Positions 48,201 to 57,294 of a stretch of DNA of 64,000 nt are shown here, in pieces; within the stretch, counting starts at the first letter, position 1; the number at the start of each line of letters is the position of its first letter. The position numbers and the translations under genes were made by a program. Location: assembly GCA_950097015.1 (NCBI GenBank), contig CATNEN010000012.1, positions 923,501 through 987,500 on the forward strand, read 5' to 3'. The notes under the pieces are model-generated. The model was given only the letters and a program-made list of their open reading frames with translations, was not told where the DNA came from and ran no database searches. This DNA is from Macrostomum hystrix. Lineage: Eukaryota; Platyhelminthes; Macrostomidae.

Positions 48201-50951
48201 GAGACAGAGAGACAGAGAGACAGAGAGACAGAGAGACAGAAAGACAGAGAGACAGAGAGACAGAGAGACAGAGAGACAGAGAGACAGAGAGACAGAGAGA
48301 CAGAAAGAGAGGCAGAGAGGCAGAGAGACAGAAAGAGAAGCAGAGAGACAGGGAGATAGAGAGGGTTCAGAACTGTTGTGAGTGACTTCCCAGCCTGAAT
48401 AATTAATTTTTGGCCAGGGACCGGCAGACTAGGCTCAGTCTCAGTCGCCATTAGGCCATAATTGTCCTATGCAAGCTCAGAGCTTCTCAATCAAGTCGGA
48501 CAGAATGGGGTGGTGTTTAGGCGGCGTCGGCGATGGCAGCAATGTCGGGGGGGGCGCCTGCGTGAGCAGATTTCAGACTGCTCAGCCAAAAAAGGTTTTC
48601 TATCGCCGCAGAGGCCGAAGACCTTCATCTCTCTCAGTGTGTGTGCTTGTGTGGTCTGGCGGGACAGACTGGGACGCAGATGGTTTGGGACCGCGGGCAG
48701 GAAGGCAAGCGGTTAAAATCAAACACGGATGGAGGCCGGAGGGCTCGTGCGTTTTGAAATTATGCTGGGGATTTTGATGGAATTTGATGGAATGGGTAAG
48801 CCGGAAGATTGTAGGGGCTACTAAATTGGCGAGTCATGATTGTACTGAACTGGGGGACTGGGGATAACTGGCTGTTGGAAGCTAACTAGGATAGATTTTT
48901 TAAGGCATTTCAGAATCCCTAATAGTAGAGTAGAGAATCTCATGGAGAGAGTTTAAAATCTCAAGTAGTAATCCATACGAGTAGAGTAAAGAATCCTTAG
49001 GACTACAGTGCAGAATCCCTAGCAGTAGAGTGGAGAATCCCAAGGAATAGAGTGAAGAATCCCTAGCAGTAGAGTGGAGAATCCCAAGGAATAGAGTGGA
49101 GAATCCCTAGGAGTAGAGTGGAGAATCCCTAGGAGTAGAGTGGAGAATCCCTAGGAGTAGAGTGGAGAATCCCTAGGAGTAGAGTGGAGAATCCCTAGGA
49201 GTAGAGTGGAGAATCCAAGGGAGTAGAGTGGAGAATCCCAAGCAGTAGAGTGGAGAATCCCAAGGAGTAGAGTGGAGAATCCCTAGGAGTAGAGTGGAGA
49301 ATCCCAAGCAGTAGAGTGGAGAATCCCAAGGAGTAGAGTGGAGAATCCCAAGGAGTAGAGTGGAGAATCCCAAGCAGTAGAGTGGAGAATCCCAAGCAGT
49401 AGAGTGGAGAATCCCTAGGAGTAGAGTGGAGAATCCCAAGGAGTAGAGTGGAGAATCCCAAGCAGTAGAGTGGAGAATCCCAAGCAGTAGAGTGGAGAAT
49501 CCCAAGCAGTAGAGTGGAGAATCCCTAGGAGTAGAGTGACAGAAAATTGAACAGGTGGACAGAAAATTGGAATCAGTTGGTAGATTAAATGTTCTTTGTG
49601 CTAGTTGAAATCAAACGTCAAATTAACTTCTTTCTTTCTAATTAATTAGCGCTTGCTAGTATAACACAAACATTTTCGTATATGAAAATAATTGAATAAG
49701 TCCCTTTATTCTTTGGAGAAATGTTTCTTTAAGAAAAATGTTGGAGCTAATAGTCGTCTAGCTTAATTGTTGAATCAATATTATTCTTCATTCAATTTCA
49801 ATTGAATATGAATATGAATATGAATTCATGAATTATGAATAATTTAGCTGGAGAAACTAAATCATTGGGGAACTACCGACCTCTCGGTCAAAAGTTAGAA
49901 GTTTAAGCTACAGCCTTTCTTGGCTAAAATCTATGAATCATAGCTTTGGCTAATATAGTAAATAAAGATATTCGACGCGTTTTATACTACTGGCCAAAGC
50001 GGCGAGTAGTGCAAGTAGTGCGTGCCTAAAATTAAGTTAATGAATTTTGTGAAAAGCGTGCACTGATTAATACTAAGAGAGATTGAATCCAGTATCAGTT
50101 CTATCTGCTTTGTTTAGCTGCGAACCGACCCAAGGTCATATATCTACCTTAGCAGAAAAGCAACAGTGCTTGTGTGTAGCTTGTGCATAATTTAACTGGT
50201 TATAGTGTAGAGACTGCAGAAATATATTTTTCACTTCACTAGAAATTTATTTCCTGCCAGGCGCGTTGTATCCGCTTTTAGTATTCACCTTCCTCTTGTA
50301 GAAAATCTTTTTGTTTATGGATGGAAAGTATATATCTAATTGGCATTGAGTTATTTGGGAATAATTTTTGTCGAATCATTGCTTGCAATGCAATGTCCAA
50401 TGCAAGGGAAAAATATTTTCTAGCTAAAACCAAGAATTCTCGACCATTTATAAATATTCGACAATTTCTAACAAACTACTATAATGTGTTCTATCAGTCC
50501 TGGTTGCTATGGGCGTTATAATTAGTTTTTTAATTCCCTATTTTGATTTTGAACAAGATTTTCCTAGTCAAGTTAATCGTTAATTAGGAAAGTAGAAATC
50601 TTAAATCTTTCTAATAAAGCAGTATTTCAAATTCCCGTATTTCCCCTTTTTTTCTTTTGTTATTCAGTTAGGCCAAAAAAGTAACGATTTAAGAAAACGT
50701 TTCTATATTGTGCCCAGCAATGTCTGCTTGTTGTCTGCTTGTTGGACTATAAATTGGTTTCCATGCTGACGGTGTCTCCCCCATCCCATTGTCTCACCAG
50801 GTCCCCTGTCGCTGGAGTAGCGCCCGCCAGCCTGCGGCTCAAACTCGGTGGCCGGCTCCGTGCCAGCGCAGTGCAGCTGCTCCTTCCACTTGGACTGCAG
50901 CCGAGAGTCCGACCGACGTCCCAGACCCAGACGCTTGAAGCTTTTCGACAT
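37114..50951 (-). CDS. SYNGAP1-like: SynGAP/DAB2IP-family Ras GTPase-activating protein (seven exons)
   Basis: Exons in reading order: 50951-50798, 45999-45465, 45271-44846, 43583-43500, 40790-40584, 40080-37897 and 37498-37114. They total 3975 nt, 1324 residues, with every junction in phase and strong GT-AG sites. Landmarks: [14 protein letters not shown] (IKRTKSQPKLD in SynGAP), [11 protein letters not shown]2 domain about 410-520 ([30 protein letters not shown]), GAP domain about 557-805 with the arginine finger in [13 protein letters not shown] (Arg 623) and FLRFICPAI, then a low-complexity tail and a coiled coil ([19 protein letters not shown]). It would raise GTP hydrolysis on Ras/Rap at membranes. 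Many CAG-encoded glutamine runs. No PH domain is seen between the SHESL motif and C2. SynGAP and DAB2IP cannot be told apart. Confidence 0.93.
37515..37875 (+). repeat. 20-bp minisatellite filling the last RasGAP intron
   Basis: About 18 copies of ACTCCACTGTCTACCCAGAC and variants. It takes up over 90% of the 398-bp intron 37499-37896. Confidence 0.93.
37897..40080 (-). CDS. SYNGAP1-like: RasGAP exon 6: end of C2, GAP domain, low-complexity tail
   Basis: A 2184-nt exon starting [20 protein letters not shown]. It carries the rest of C2, a poly-Q insert, and the whole GAP domain: [36 protein letters not shown] with the arginine finger, [20 protein letters not shown] and [20 protein letters not shown]. 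It then continues as a Ser/Gly/Gln-rich tail with acidic patches. The acceptor is TTTTTGTTGCAG and the donor CTCAG|GTAAGC. Confidence 0.94.
40115..40578 (+). repeat. 17-bp minisatellite filling a RasGAP intron
   Basis: About 27 copies of TTCCCAATTTCAAAATC or ...TTTCAGAATC in the 503-bp intron 40081-40583. It is related in core sequence to 63455-63705 and to the 20-bp unit of 3712-11695. Confidence 0.93.
40584..40790 (-). CDS. SYNGAP1-like: RasGAP exon 5: C2 domain, first part
   Basis: It reads [53 protein letters not shown] and [10 protein letters not shown], matching the SynGAP C2 strand order ([37 protein letters not shown]). The acceptor is AAATCCCACAG and the donor TTCAG|GTGAGA. Confidence 0.92.
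40897..42562 (+). repeat. 21-bp minisatellite in a RasGAP intron, heptad-coding on both strands
   Basis: About 79 copies of GAGATCTTCGAATTGAGAG plus AT (G/C at one site). It contains the palindromes AGATCT and TTCGAA. The period of seven codons leaves long frames open on both strands: EIFELRD/H (plus) and SQFEDLM/I or NSKISCL (minus). Confidence 0.95.
42631..42692 (-). CDS. Candidate alternative first exon of the RasGAP (short isoform)
   Basis: ATG at 42692 in a good context (CCATGG), then 20 codons with six glycines (MATNGG...[10 protein letters not shown]) and a donor GAT|GTGCGA. The exit phase is 2, matching exon 5 at 40790, so a transcript starting here would encode C2, GAP and tail without the N-terminal third. 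Family members use several promoters, but there is no transcript evidence. Confidence 0.3.
43500..43583 (-). CDS. SYNGAP1-like: RasGAP exon 4: SHESL motif micro-exon
   Basis: An 84-nt exon with strong signals: acceptor ACAAATTTTCAG and donor AACGG|GTAAGT. It encodes [19 protein letters not shown] and a Gln run. SHESLL-SP follows the IKRTKS motif in SynGAP and DAB2IP, so content, order and phase (2 and 2) all agree. Confidence 0.8.
43660..43735 (+). repeat. 21-bp short tandem repeat, RasGAP intron
   Basis: Three to four copies of AGTCTACAGATTCTAGGACC plus C. Confidence 0.8.
44170..44818 (+). repeat. 21-bp minisatellite, RasGAP intron
   Basis: About 31 copies of AGAGAGCGGAGAAGACGGGG plus T. 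It reaches to within about 30 bases of the exon boundary at 44846 (donor side). Open frames cross it on both strands. Confidence 0.93.
44846..45271 (-). CDS. SYNGAP1-like: RasGAP exon 3: poly-Q and proline-rich linker
   Basis: The acceptor is AAAATTAG and the donor GACTT|GTGAGT. The true frame is set by phase 2 at both ends: [10 protein letters not shown], a run of about 13 CAG-encoded glutamines, [15 protein letters not shown], later [28 protein letters not shown] and [12 protein letters not shown] competing frame gives poly-Ser and runs into the adjacent minisatellite; it does not fit the neighbouring exons. Confidence 0.75.
45465..45999 (-). CDS. SYNGAP1-like: RasGAP exon 2: conserved IKRTKS motif and poly-Q
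   Basis: The acceptor is CTTTCGCAG and the donor CTGCA|GTGAGT. It contains [33 protein letters not shown] (the signature before the PH/C2 part of SynGAP and DAB2IP) and several glutamine runs. A cryptic donor AAG|GTAAGG lies inside at about 45820 and could give a shorter exon. Confidence 0.88.
46115..46715 (+). repeat. 22-bp minisatellite, RasGAP intron 1, block 1
   Basis: About 27 copies of GAGAATCCCAAGCAGTAGAG plus TG, with TTAATCCCTAG variants. Same family as 48905-49545. Confidence 0.93.
46716..47487. other. Intron sequence between repeat blocks
   Basis: Apart from the candidate exon at 46762-46819 I see no coding signal. Confidence 0.4.
46762..46819 (-). CDS. Candidate alternative first exon of the RasGAP
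   Basis: ATG at 46819, 19 codons ([19 protein letters not shown]) and a strong donor CCAG|GTAAGG. The exit phase 1 matches the exon at 45999. It lies 0.8 kb before that exon, on the same strand. No similarity was recognised. Confidence 0.25.
47488..48365 (+). repeat. Octamer (GAGACAGA)n array
   Basis: Nearly 880 bp with almost no T on this strand, so all frames are open. It lies between the two blocks of the 22-bp family. Confidence 0.95.
48905..49545 (+). repeat. 22-bp minisatellite, RasGAP intron 1, block 2
   Basis: About 28 copies of GAGAATCCCTAGGAGTAGAG plus TG or the CAAGCAG variant; sister of 46115-46715. Confidence 0.93.
49546..50797. other. RasGAP intron 1, unique AT-rich part
   Basis: No repeat array and no gene recognised. 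This is the least repetitive part of the 4.8-kb intron. Confidence 0.4.
50798..50951 (-). CDS. SYNGAP1-like: RasGAP first coding exon
   Basis: An ATG at 50951 follows an in-frame TAG, which supports it as the start. It encodes [19 protein letters not shown] and 32 further residues, basic at the front. The donor CCTG|GTGAGA leaves one base that completes an Asp codon with the AC opening the exon at 45999. Phase match and the absence of any other long frame nearby support the join over a 4.8-kb intron. Confidence 0.75.
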
Positions 50952-50982
50952 TTTGCGTCGATCTGGTGCTATATCAGTCTAG

Positions 50983-51042
50983 ATTACTAAGTCTAGATTA
51001 CTAAGTCTAGATTACTAAGTCTAGATTACTAAGTCTAGATTA
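50983..51042 (+). repeat. 14-bp tandem repeat beside the RasGAP start
   Basis: Four copies of GATTACTAAGTCTA, about 30-90 bases upstream of the start codon at 50951 on the gene's strand. Confidence 0.85.
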
Positions 51043-51737
51043 AAAGTAGGCGCGTCAATCAATTCTGTACTTTTCTAGCACTCGGATGATGCTGATGTCA
51101 GTGTGTTTTCGACGCAACTTCGACTTGTATAAAAATACAAGTAGGCAGACTTTTATAGCAGTTTCCACACCAAGCCTCCACACGCCCTGTCTATGCGTCT
51201 CAATTCTCTCCGCTTGATAGAATTGCTGTCTGTTTGCGTTTAAGATTTGTTGCAAATGAAAAAGCCTAATATGAGGTACTTACTACATGATATATTCGCT
51301 GTCTGTTTAGCTTTGCGCACAAATTATCTATAGTGTACATTGCGAAGTGGAGGCTAAGGGGCAAGATTGGGTAGCTTTGCCACCGTGTCTATTTGAGCTG
51401 TTCTAGCGAACTTACAAGGCCCCAGATCTTAATCGCAACTAAACAGGGGTGGGTGAGCATAGTAAGGTGGCGGGAGGTGGTGAGAAAGAGACTGAAAACA
51501 GTTTCGTGATTTCTTTTTTTAAGAACACTCTCGGCACACACGTGAAAAAAAACTTATTTTCAGGCATAGCAATACCAGGAGAGAGACAAAAGGGAGACAC
51601 ACAGAGAGAGAGAGAGGGCTGACTTGTAACCGCAGAGACAGCTCAGAGCAGAGGGTGAATCATCAGGCGGCATGCGGTTTGTTTTTTTTCATAAAAAAAG
51701 TTCTGACGGCATTTTCACATTTTGCTGTCTATTGGCA

Positions 51738-52055
51738 AAGAGGTTGTAGCCTAGTGGTTAGGGCGTCGGACTCACGACTTGATGGTCGGGGGGTTCGATT
51801 CCCGTCTCCACTTAAACAATTTGTGTCCTTTAGCAAGACACTTAACTCTGCATTGCTTCAGTTCACCCAGCTGTTAAATGGGTACCAGCATTAGCTGGGA
51901 TAATTGAAGGTGGGTGTGGCGTCCCCCCAGTCCATGGACTGAACAGCCGTACGCGGCCTTCAGATGCGCCGCGCAATAGCTGCGGCTGTGCTGTCGGCTG
52001 CACATCTGACCCGATTAGGGCAGGTGTAATCAATTATTATTATTATTATTATTAT
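51738..52055 (+). mobile_element. Intact tRNA-derived SINE (family A) with target-site duplication
   Basis: A 318-bp element. The tRNA-like head has A box TAGCCTAGTGG (51747-51757) and B box GGTTCGATTCC (51792-51802). A core follows (GTGTCCTTTAGCAAGACAC, CAGCTGTTAAATGGGTACC), then a second unique part and an (ATT)n tail. It is flanked by the 12-bp direct repeat TGTCTATTGGCA at 51726-51737 and 52056-52067. The core resembles conserved central domains of broadly distributed animal SINE superfamilies; the exact superfamily was not verified. Confidence 0.88.
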
Positions 52056-52194
52056 TGTCTATTGGCAGTTTTCTATGCTTGCAGCTGGGCGCCGTTTGAC
52101 AAGCATGTGATTGTCTGAGTGACAATCTAATTTATGAGTTAGGATACTATTGGTTTTCAACTTCTATTTCAAACTAAGTAACTTAAATTTCGCC

Positions 52195-52612
52195 CCAGCG
52201 GCTCTCCGGCTGGCGTTAGTAACTTCAATTTCGCCCGCGGGGGAGGGCGATGCTCGAGGGGGGGGTACCCGATTAGCCCGATTTCGCCCGCAGGGAGGGA
52301 GATGCTCGAGGGGGGGTACCCGATTAGTAACTTCAATTTCGCCCGCGGGGGAGGGGAATGCTCGAGGGGGGTACCCGATTAGTAACTTCAATTTCGCCCG
52401 CGGGGGAGGGGGATGCTCGAGGGGGGTACCCGATTAGTAACTTCAATTTCGCCCGCGGGGGAGGGGGATGCTCGAGGGGGGGTACCCGATTAGTAACTTC
52501 AATTTCGCCCGCAGGGAGGGAGATGCTCGAGGGGGGGGTACGCGATTAGTAACTTCAATTTCGCCCGCGGGGAGGGGGATTCTCGTGTGTACCCGATTAG
52601 TAACTTCAATTT
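52195..52612 (+). repeat. 55-bp G-rich minisatellite
   Basis: Seven to eight copies with GTAACTTCAATTTCGCCCGC, a G5-A-G5 stretch, GATGCTCGAG, a G5-8 run and TACCCGATTA. Three G-runs per copy. Confidence 0.93.
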
Positions 52613-53117
52613 CGTCCGCGAGACCGCGGCCTGCCCAAGTTAGAGCAATTCAATTTCACAAAATGTAACTTCTATTTCGTATCTTCAGCACAGCGATTTG
52701 TGTTTGCGCTCGCTCTGTGAAATACGGACTTTGTCCTTGCCTTTGATCTTCGCCGGCGCCGCCACCGACTCCACCGCGATGCAATTATAATAATTCTGTC
52801 GAGTTGTCGAGAGATTTATGGCCCTGTGAATTTATGACCCTATAGCACAGAATCACAGTAAAAATTATTCTAATTGGATAGCGCCGGCACTTTCACAACC
52901 AGCCACTCTTGAAGCTCCAATCTTATTAGTGCGACAATACGAGCTCTTTTTGTTGTTTGTCTCCCACTTTGGTGTCATGCCTGAGACGTCAAAAATATAT
53001 TTAAATACAGGCTCATCTTGGCCTATATTTATGTTTGAAGCCGGATGAAAAAAATGCAAGACGAAATAGAAGTTACTTTTTGTGAAATTGATTTACTCTT
53101 ACGCATTGTTTTCTGTG

Positions 53118-53412
53118 TCTAACAGGTTGTGTTCCAGTGTCTAACAGGTTGTGTTCCAGTGTCTAACAGGTTGTGTTGCAGTGTCTAACAGGTTGTGTTC
53201 CAGTGTATACAGGTTGTGTTCCAGTGTCTAACAGTGTTGTGTGTTCCAGTGTCTAACAGGTTGTGTTCCAGTGTCTAACAGGTTGTGTTCCAGTGTCTAA
53301 CAGGTTGTGTTGCAGTGTCTAACAGGTTGTGTTCCAGTGTCTAACAGGTTGTGTTGCAGTGTCTAACAGGTTGTGTTCCAGTGTCTAACAGGTTGTGTTC
53401 CAGTGTCTAACA
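53118..53412 (+). repeat. 22-bp minisatellite
   Basis: About 13 copies of AGGTTGTGTTCCAGTGTCTA plus AC. Confidence 0.93.
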
Positions 53413-54099
53413 TGTATTTGTCATCTTCTTGGGTGCAACTTAGATTCCCTAATAGGTAGTTAGATAGATAATTAATGTTGACGTGTCTCTAGGCACAGAG
53501 TCAAATTCAACCACAAAATGCTCTACTTTAAGTAGAGAACTATGCATATCGGGCGAGAAATTTAAGAGGAAATCTCAGCCTAAAGGTAGCGGGGAGAAAA
53601 AAAGAAAGCTGCACAACAATGAAAATGAAACACTGACTCTACAGCTTAACAACCGAAACTTCGGAAATTTAGTTAACTGGCGGCGCAAGGTGTGATCGAT
53701 ACGCAATTTAGTTTTGAGTCGCCCTGCTCACGCTCAAAACCTGCATGGCAAAATAATACAAAGAAGACTTCGGCTGGCTTGGCGCAAAAGAATTTCACCA
53801 ATCAATTTCTCAGCCGCCACATCCAGTCCAACTGGCTCATTGTTTCTCGATGAAAGTTTCCTTTGAACATTTCCACTATGAGCTGCTTTTTCACTTATTT
53901 CATCAGCCGCATTTGTGACTGCCTCCAGTGATTGCATTTTCTGGGTAGGCCTTAAACCAATTTATTCTAGTTTTACTTCTCCCCGCTATTAATTAGTAAT
54001 TCACAAAGCCATGGACTTTATCCTAATTTTATCGAATTTTATGACCAATTAGTCTTTTTATAGGAATTCGACCCAGACGCACTGCTGTTCATTCTCCTC
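53413..54099. other. Unrecognised interval with two short opposite frames
   Basis: A lysine-rich plus-strand frame (53483-53695) and a minus-strand frame (53937-53734) have coding-like composition but no family I recognise. They might be remnants of a mobile-element gene. Confidence 0.25.
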
Positions 54100-54485
54100 A
54101 CTTTTCCTCTCTCCTCTCTCCTCTATCATCTCTCCTCTCTACTCACTACTCACTACTCACTACTCACTACTCACTACTCACTACTCACTACTCACCTCTC
54201 TCTCCTTTCTCCTCTCTCCCCTCTCCTCTCTCCCCTCTCCTCTCTCCCCTCTCCTCTCTCCCCTCTCCTCTCTCCCCTCTCCTCTCTCCCCTCTCCTCTC
54301 TCCCCTCTCCTCTCTCCCCTCTCCTCTCTCCCCTCTCCTCTCTCCCCTCTCCTCTCTCCCCTCTCCTCTCTCCCCTCTCCTCTCTCCCCTCTCCTCTCTC
54401 CCCTCTCCCCTCTCCCCTCTTCTCTCTCCTCTCTCCTCTCTCATCTCTCCTATCTTCTCTCCTTTATCTTCCGTCTCCTCTCTCT
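54100..54485 (+). repeat. Pure pyrimidine CT-rich repeat
   Basis: (CTCTCTCCCCTCTCCT)n from about 54190 to 54430 is C and T only, flanked by ACTCACT repeats. Confidence 0.93.
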
Positions 54486-55117
54486 CGGATCACTCGCATT
54501 ATTCCTATCTCTATGTTTTCGTCATATATTTCTCTGTATCACATCCCCAACAGCATCCTGTCCCCAATTATCCAACTATTTGTGGGTTATTTATGCGAAT
54601 GTGCTCAAACTCAAAGTGAGTTTGACTTATTTTAAATTTCCAAAGTTCTCTTCAACAATTATTCGTTAACTATGAGCACTGCCCACTCTACAGTTGATCT
54701 AACTTTCCCTATTCCAACAATATAATTCCAAGATTCCATGGCTGGGTCCACCACAACGCGGTGTCTGTTTTACTTAACTAAAAAGTGAGTATATTTAGCT
54801 TTCCATGCCCGAGTCTGTGGTCTGTGGTCTTGTCTGGCCATACTACTGGCGTTGCACTGTTTGCCCAGTGCCAACACAGCCGCCTCTGCAGCCGCTAACC
54901 TGCACTGCCCGCCGTAATACTTTGACCCATATTGGATTCGCTGACAGGTCAGGGGGCTAGGGTCAGGGCCTCAATAGTATGATAGGCGTAACTACAGACT
55001 AGTTATTGTTGGTGAGTCGCTTGTCTAAACATGATAAAGTCCAGTATGCATTACTGAGTCTTTATTGCATAAGTAAATTGTCTGCTACCTGACCTCACCG
55101 ACAATACTCACCCAGTC

Positions 55118-55285
55118 TTCTCACTGCCTCCCTCTCACTGTCTCCCTCTCACTGCCTCCCTCTCACTGCCTCCGTCTCACTGCCTCCCTCTCACTGCCTC
55201 CCTCTCACTGCCTCCCTCTCACTGCCTCCCTCTCACTGCCTCCCTCTCACTGCCTCCCTCTCACTGTCATCCTCTCACTGTCCCC
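55118..55285 (+). repeat. 14-bp tandem repeat
   Basis: About 12 copies of CACTGCCTCCCTCT. Confidence 0.9.
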
Positions 55286-56029
55286 GCTAAGCCAGGAAAG
55301 AGTGAAGTGAGACTGAGAAGTGGTGAGGCGGATTGAGTAATTACACTTGCCAGCGTAAGTGCTCCATGATTGCTTGGCTCATCCTGAGCAGAATCTGAGC
55401 AGGGCTCTGGCTTCCCATCTCATTTTTCTAGGAAATTCTCCTTACTTCCTTTCACACTCTCATCCCATCTTACATCCACTTGAGTTGGAGAGAATTGTCG
55501 GGGCAGACCGTGCCAAAGCGGTCGCTTTCTGCCGACTCCCGATTTGGGAAGTGTAACTCTCCGTCTTCCCCCACCCCCCGACTGCCCAGGTAACTCCCAG
55601 TGCAACCCCGCCAAACTAAAAGCAGCAACAACAGTTTTGCCGTGCGTGTGAGTCATTCTAGGCTTCCAAAAAATTGGTGGAAAGAAAGAATTGGGAAATT
55701 CTCCCAGCCTGAGTTGGAGCGATCGCCTCGCCTCCTCTGTCGCAGGCCAACTCACGCACGTTTCAAAGCACACAGCGATTGTCACACCTCGCCAGCAACT
55801 CAAACCCCGCTTCCAAACTAAAATCATCTTGCAAAACCATATTTCTCCCCGTCAACTGTCTCCAGGTTGGGGCGTGAGTCCTGACTTCTATTTGCTTTGA
55901 GTACAGAAAAATCATGCCAACTGAACTCACACACCCCACCCTGCCCTCACTCACCTGTGCTTTTAAGCAGTGACTAATGAATTCACTTAAGAGTTGCAAT
56001 GCTTTTTCCAAATATACATTACTACAAAT
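55286..56029. other. Interval with a possible minus-strand exon
   Basis: A minus-strand stretch of about 75 nt ends in a strong donor (CACAG|GTGAGTGAG, exon edge about 55955) and reads VYLEKALQLLSEFISHCLKA. Its exit phase does not fit the RasGAP. No other gene seen. Confidence 0.2.
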
Positions 56030-56500
56030 CACTCTATTAGCTGTAAATCATTCTGTTTAGCTGTAAATCATTCTGTTTAGCTGTAAATCATTCTGTTTAG
56101 CTGTTAATCATTCTGTTTAGCTGTAAATCATTCTGTTTAGCTGTAAATCATTCTGTTTAGCTGTAAATCATTCTGTTTAGCAGTAAATCATTCTGTTTAG
56201 CTGTAAATCATTCTGTTTAGCTGTTAATCATTCTGTTTAGCTGTAAATCATTCTGTTTAGCTGTTAATCATTCTGTTTAGCTGTTAATCATTCTGTTTAG
56301 CTGTAAATCATTCTGTTTACCTGTAAATCATTCTGTTTAGCTGTTAATCATTCTGTTTAGCTGTTAATCATTCTGTTTAGCTGTAAATGATTCTGTTAAC
56401 CTGTAAATCATTCTGTTAACCTGTAAATGATTCTGTTTAGCTGTAATATTATTCTGTTTAGCTGTATATCATTCTTTTTAGCTGTAATATCATTCTGTAG
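56030..56500 (+). repeat. 20-bp minisatellite
   Basis: About 23 copies of TTTAGCTGTAAATCATTCTG. Confidence 0.93.
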
Positions 56501-57294
56501 CGAGGTGGCGAGGCTTTTGAAAGAAGCCAATGATTTCCTCATTTCCCGCTATATGGATTGGTGAGTAATGAAAAAAGTCAAGCAGCTTCCACGAACCACC
56601 AAAGGCTGACAGACAAGCTCGGCATTGTTGTGCCCATTTTTCTTTTTAGAAAAAAGTGGCACCACGCTAGGGATTCGGGTTAGGAAACGCAGTACGCTGT
56701 GCCGTGTGGAAATAGAGTGATTGGTGAAACCGTGTGCAGGCTACGCTATCTGGCTATCTGGGATAAGAGAGTGAGTGAGGGGCAAACGGACCCACCTGTT
56801 CCCATGCGAATGAAGCTTTTATTTGCCCGCTATCTGCTTGCTTCGGAGCCTAATATAGCGGCCTCTCTGACTCTCCCCGCCCGCCATGACCGCCCCTAAT
56901 TTTTATATCGGCCGAGCTACAAGCTCCGTAGACAAGAAAAAGTCAGCAGAATCCCAGGTCAAGCCATCCTTCCTTCCTTCCTTCCTTTCGCAGCCAGGAA
57001 TCCAAGAGTTTTTTTCTTCAGCGTGAGGAGGGATTTGCTGAAGATTTGGCCTACAGTTTTTAGACGGAGTGGCAAGGAAAAAGCTGTTCGGCTGTGGCAC
57101 CTGCGCTAATCAGACTTGAAGCCACTGTCTTCCGTTTCCCCGCATCTTTCCTTTCCGTCTGCTTTTGCTTCGTCTTTTTTTCCGCGTCTCTCTCAATTTC
57201 TCTTTCGCTTTCTCTTTTTTTTCCGCGGCGTTTTCTCCTGTTGATCGTCTTGTAATTAAGACCAAACTCGCCCCGTGCATGGGGATTAGGCGAG
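56501..57294. other. Interval without recognised features
   Basis: Mixed composition with short T- and CT-rich tracts; no gene or repeat family recognised. Confidence 0.3.

Noticed and set aside
47375-48451. Long RDRETERQ frame and its complement
   Set aside because: It is the GAGACAGA octamer, which has almost no T, so no frame can contain a stop. No coding support.
51747-51802. A functional tRNA gene
   Set aside because: The A and B boxes are in the head of a SINE followed by its core, tail and target duplication; no cloverleaf acceptor stem was seen.
53483-53937. A transposase or zinc-finger gene remnant
   Set aside because: The lysine-rich plus frame and the opposite frame have suggestive composition but no motif I can name, so no call is made.
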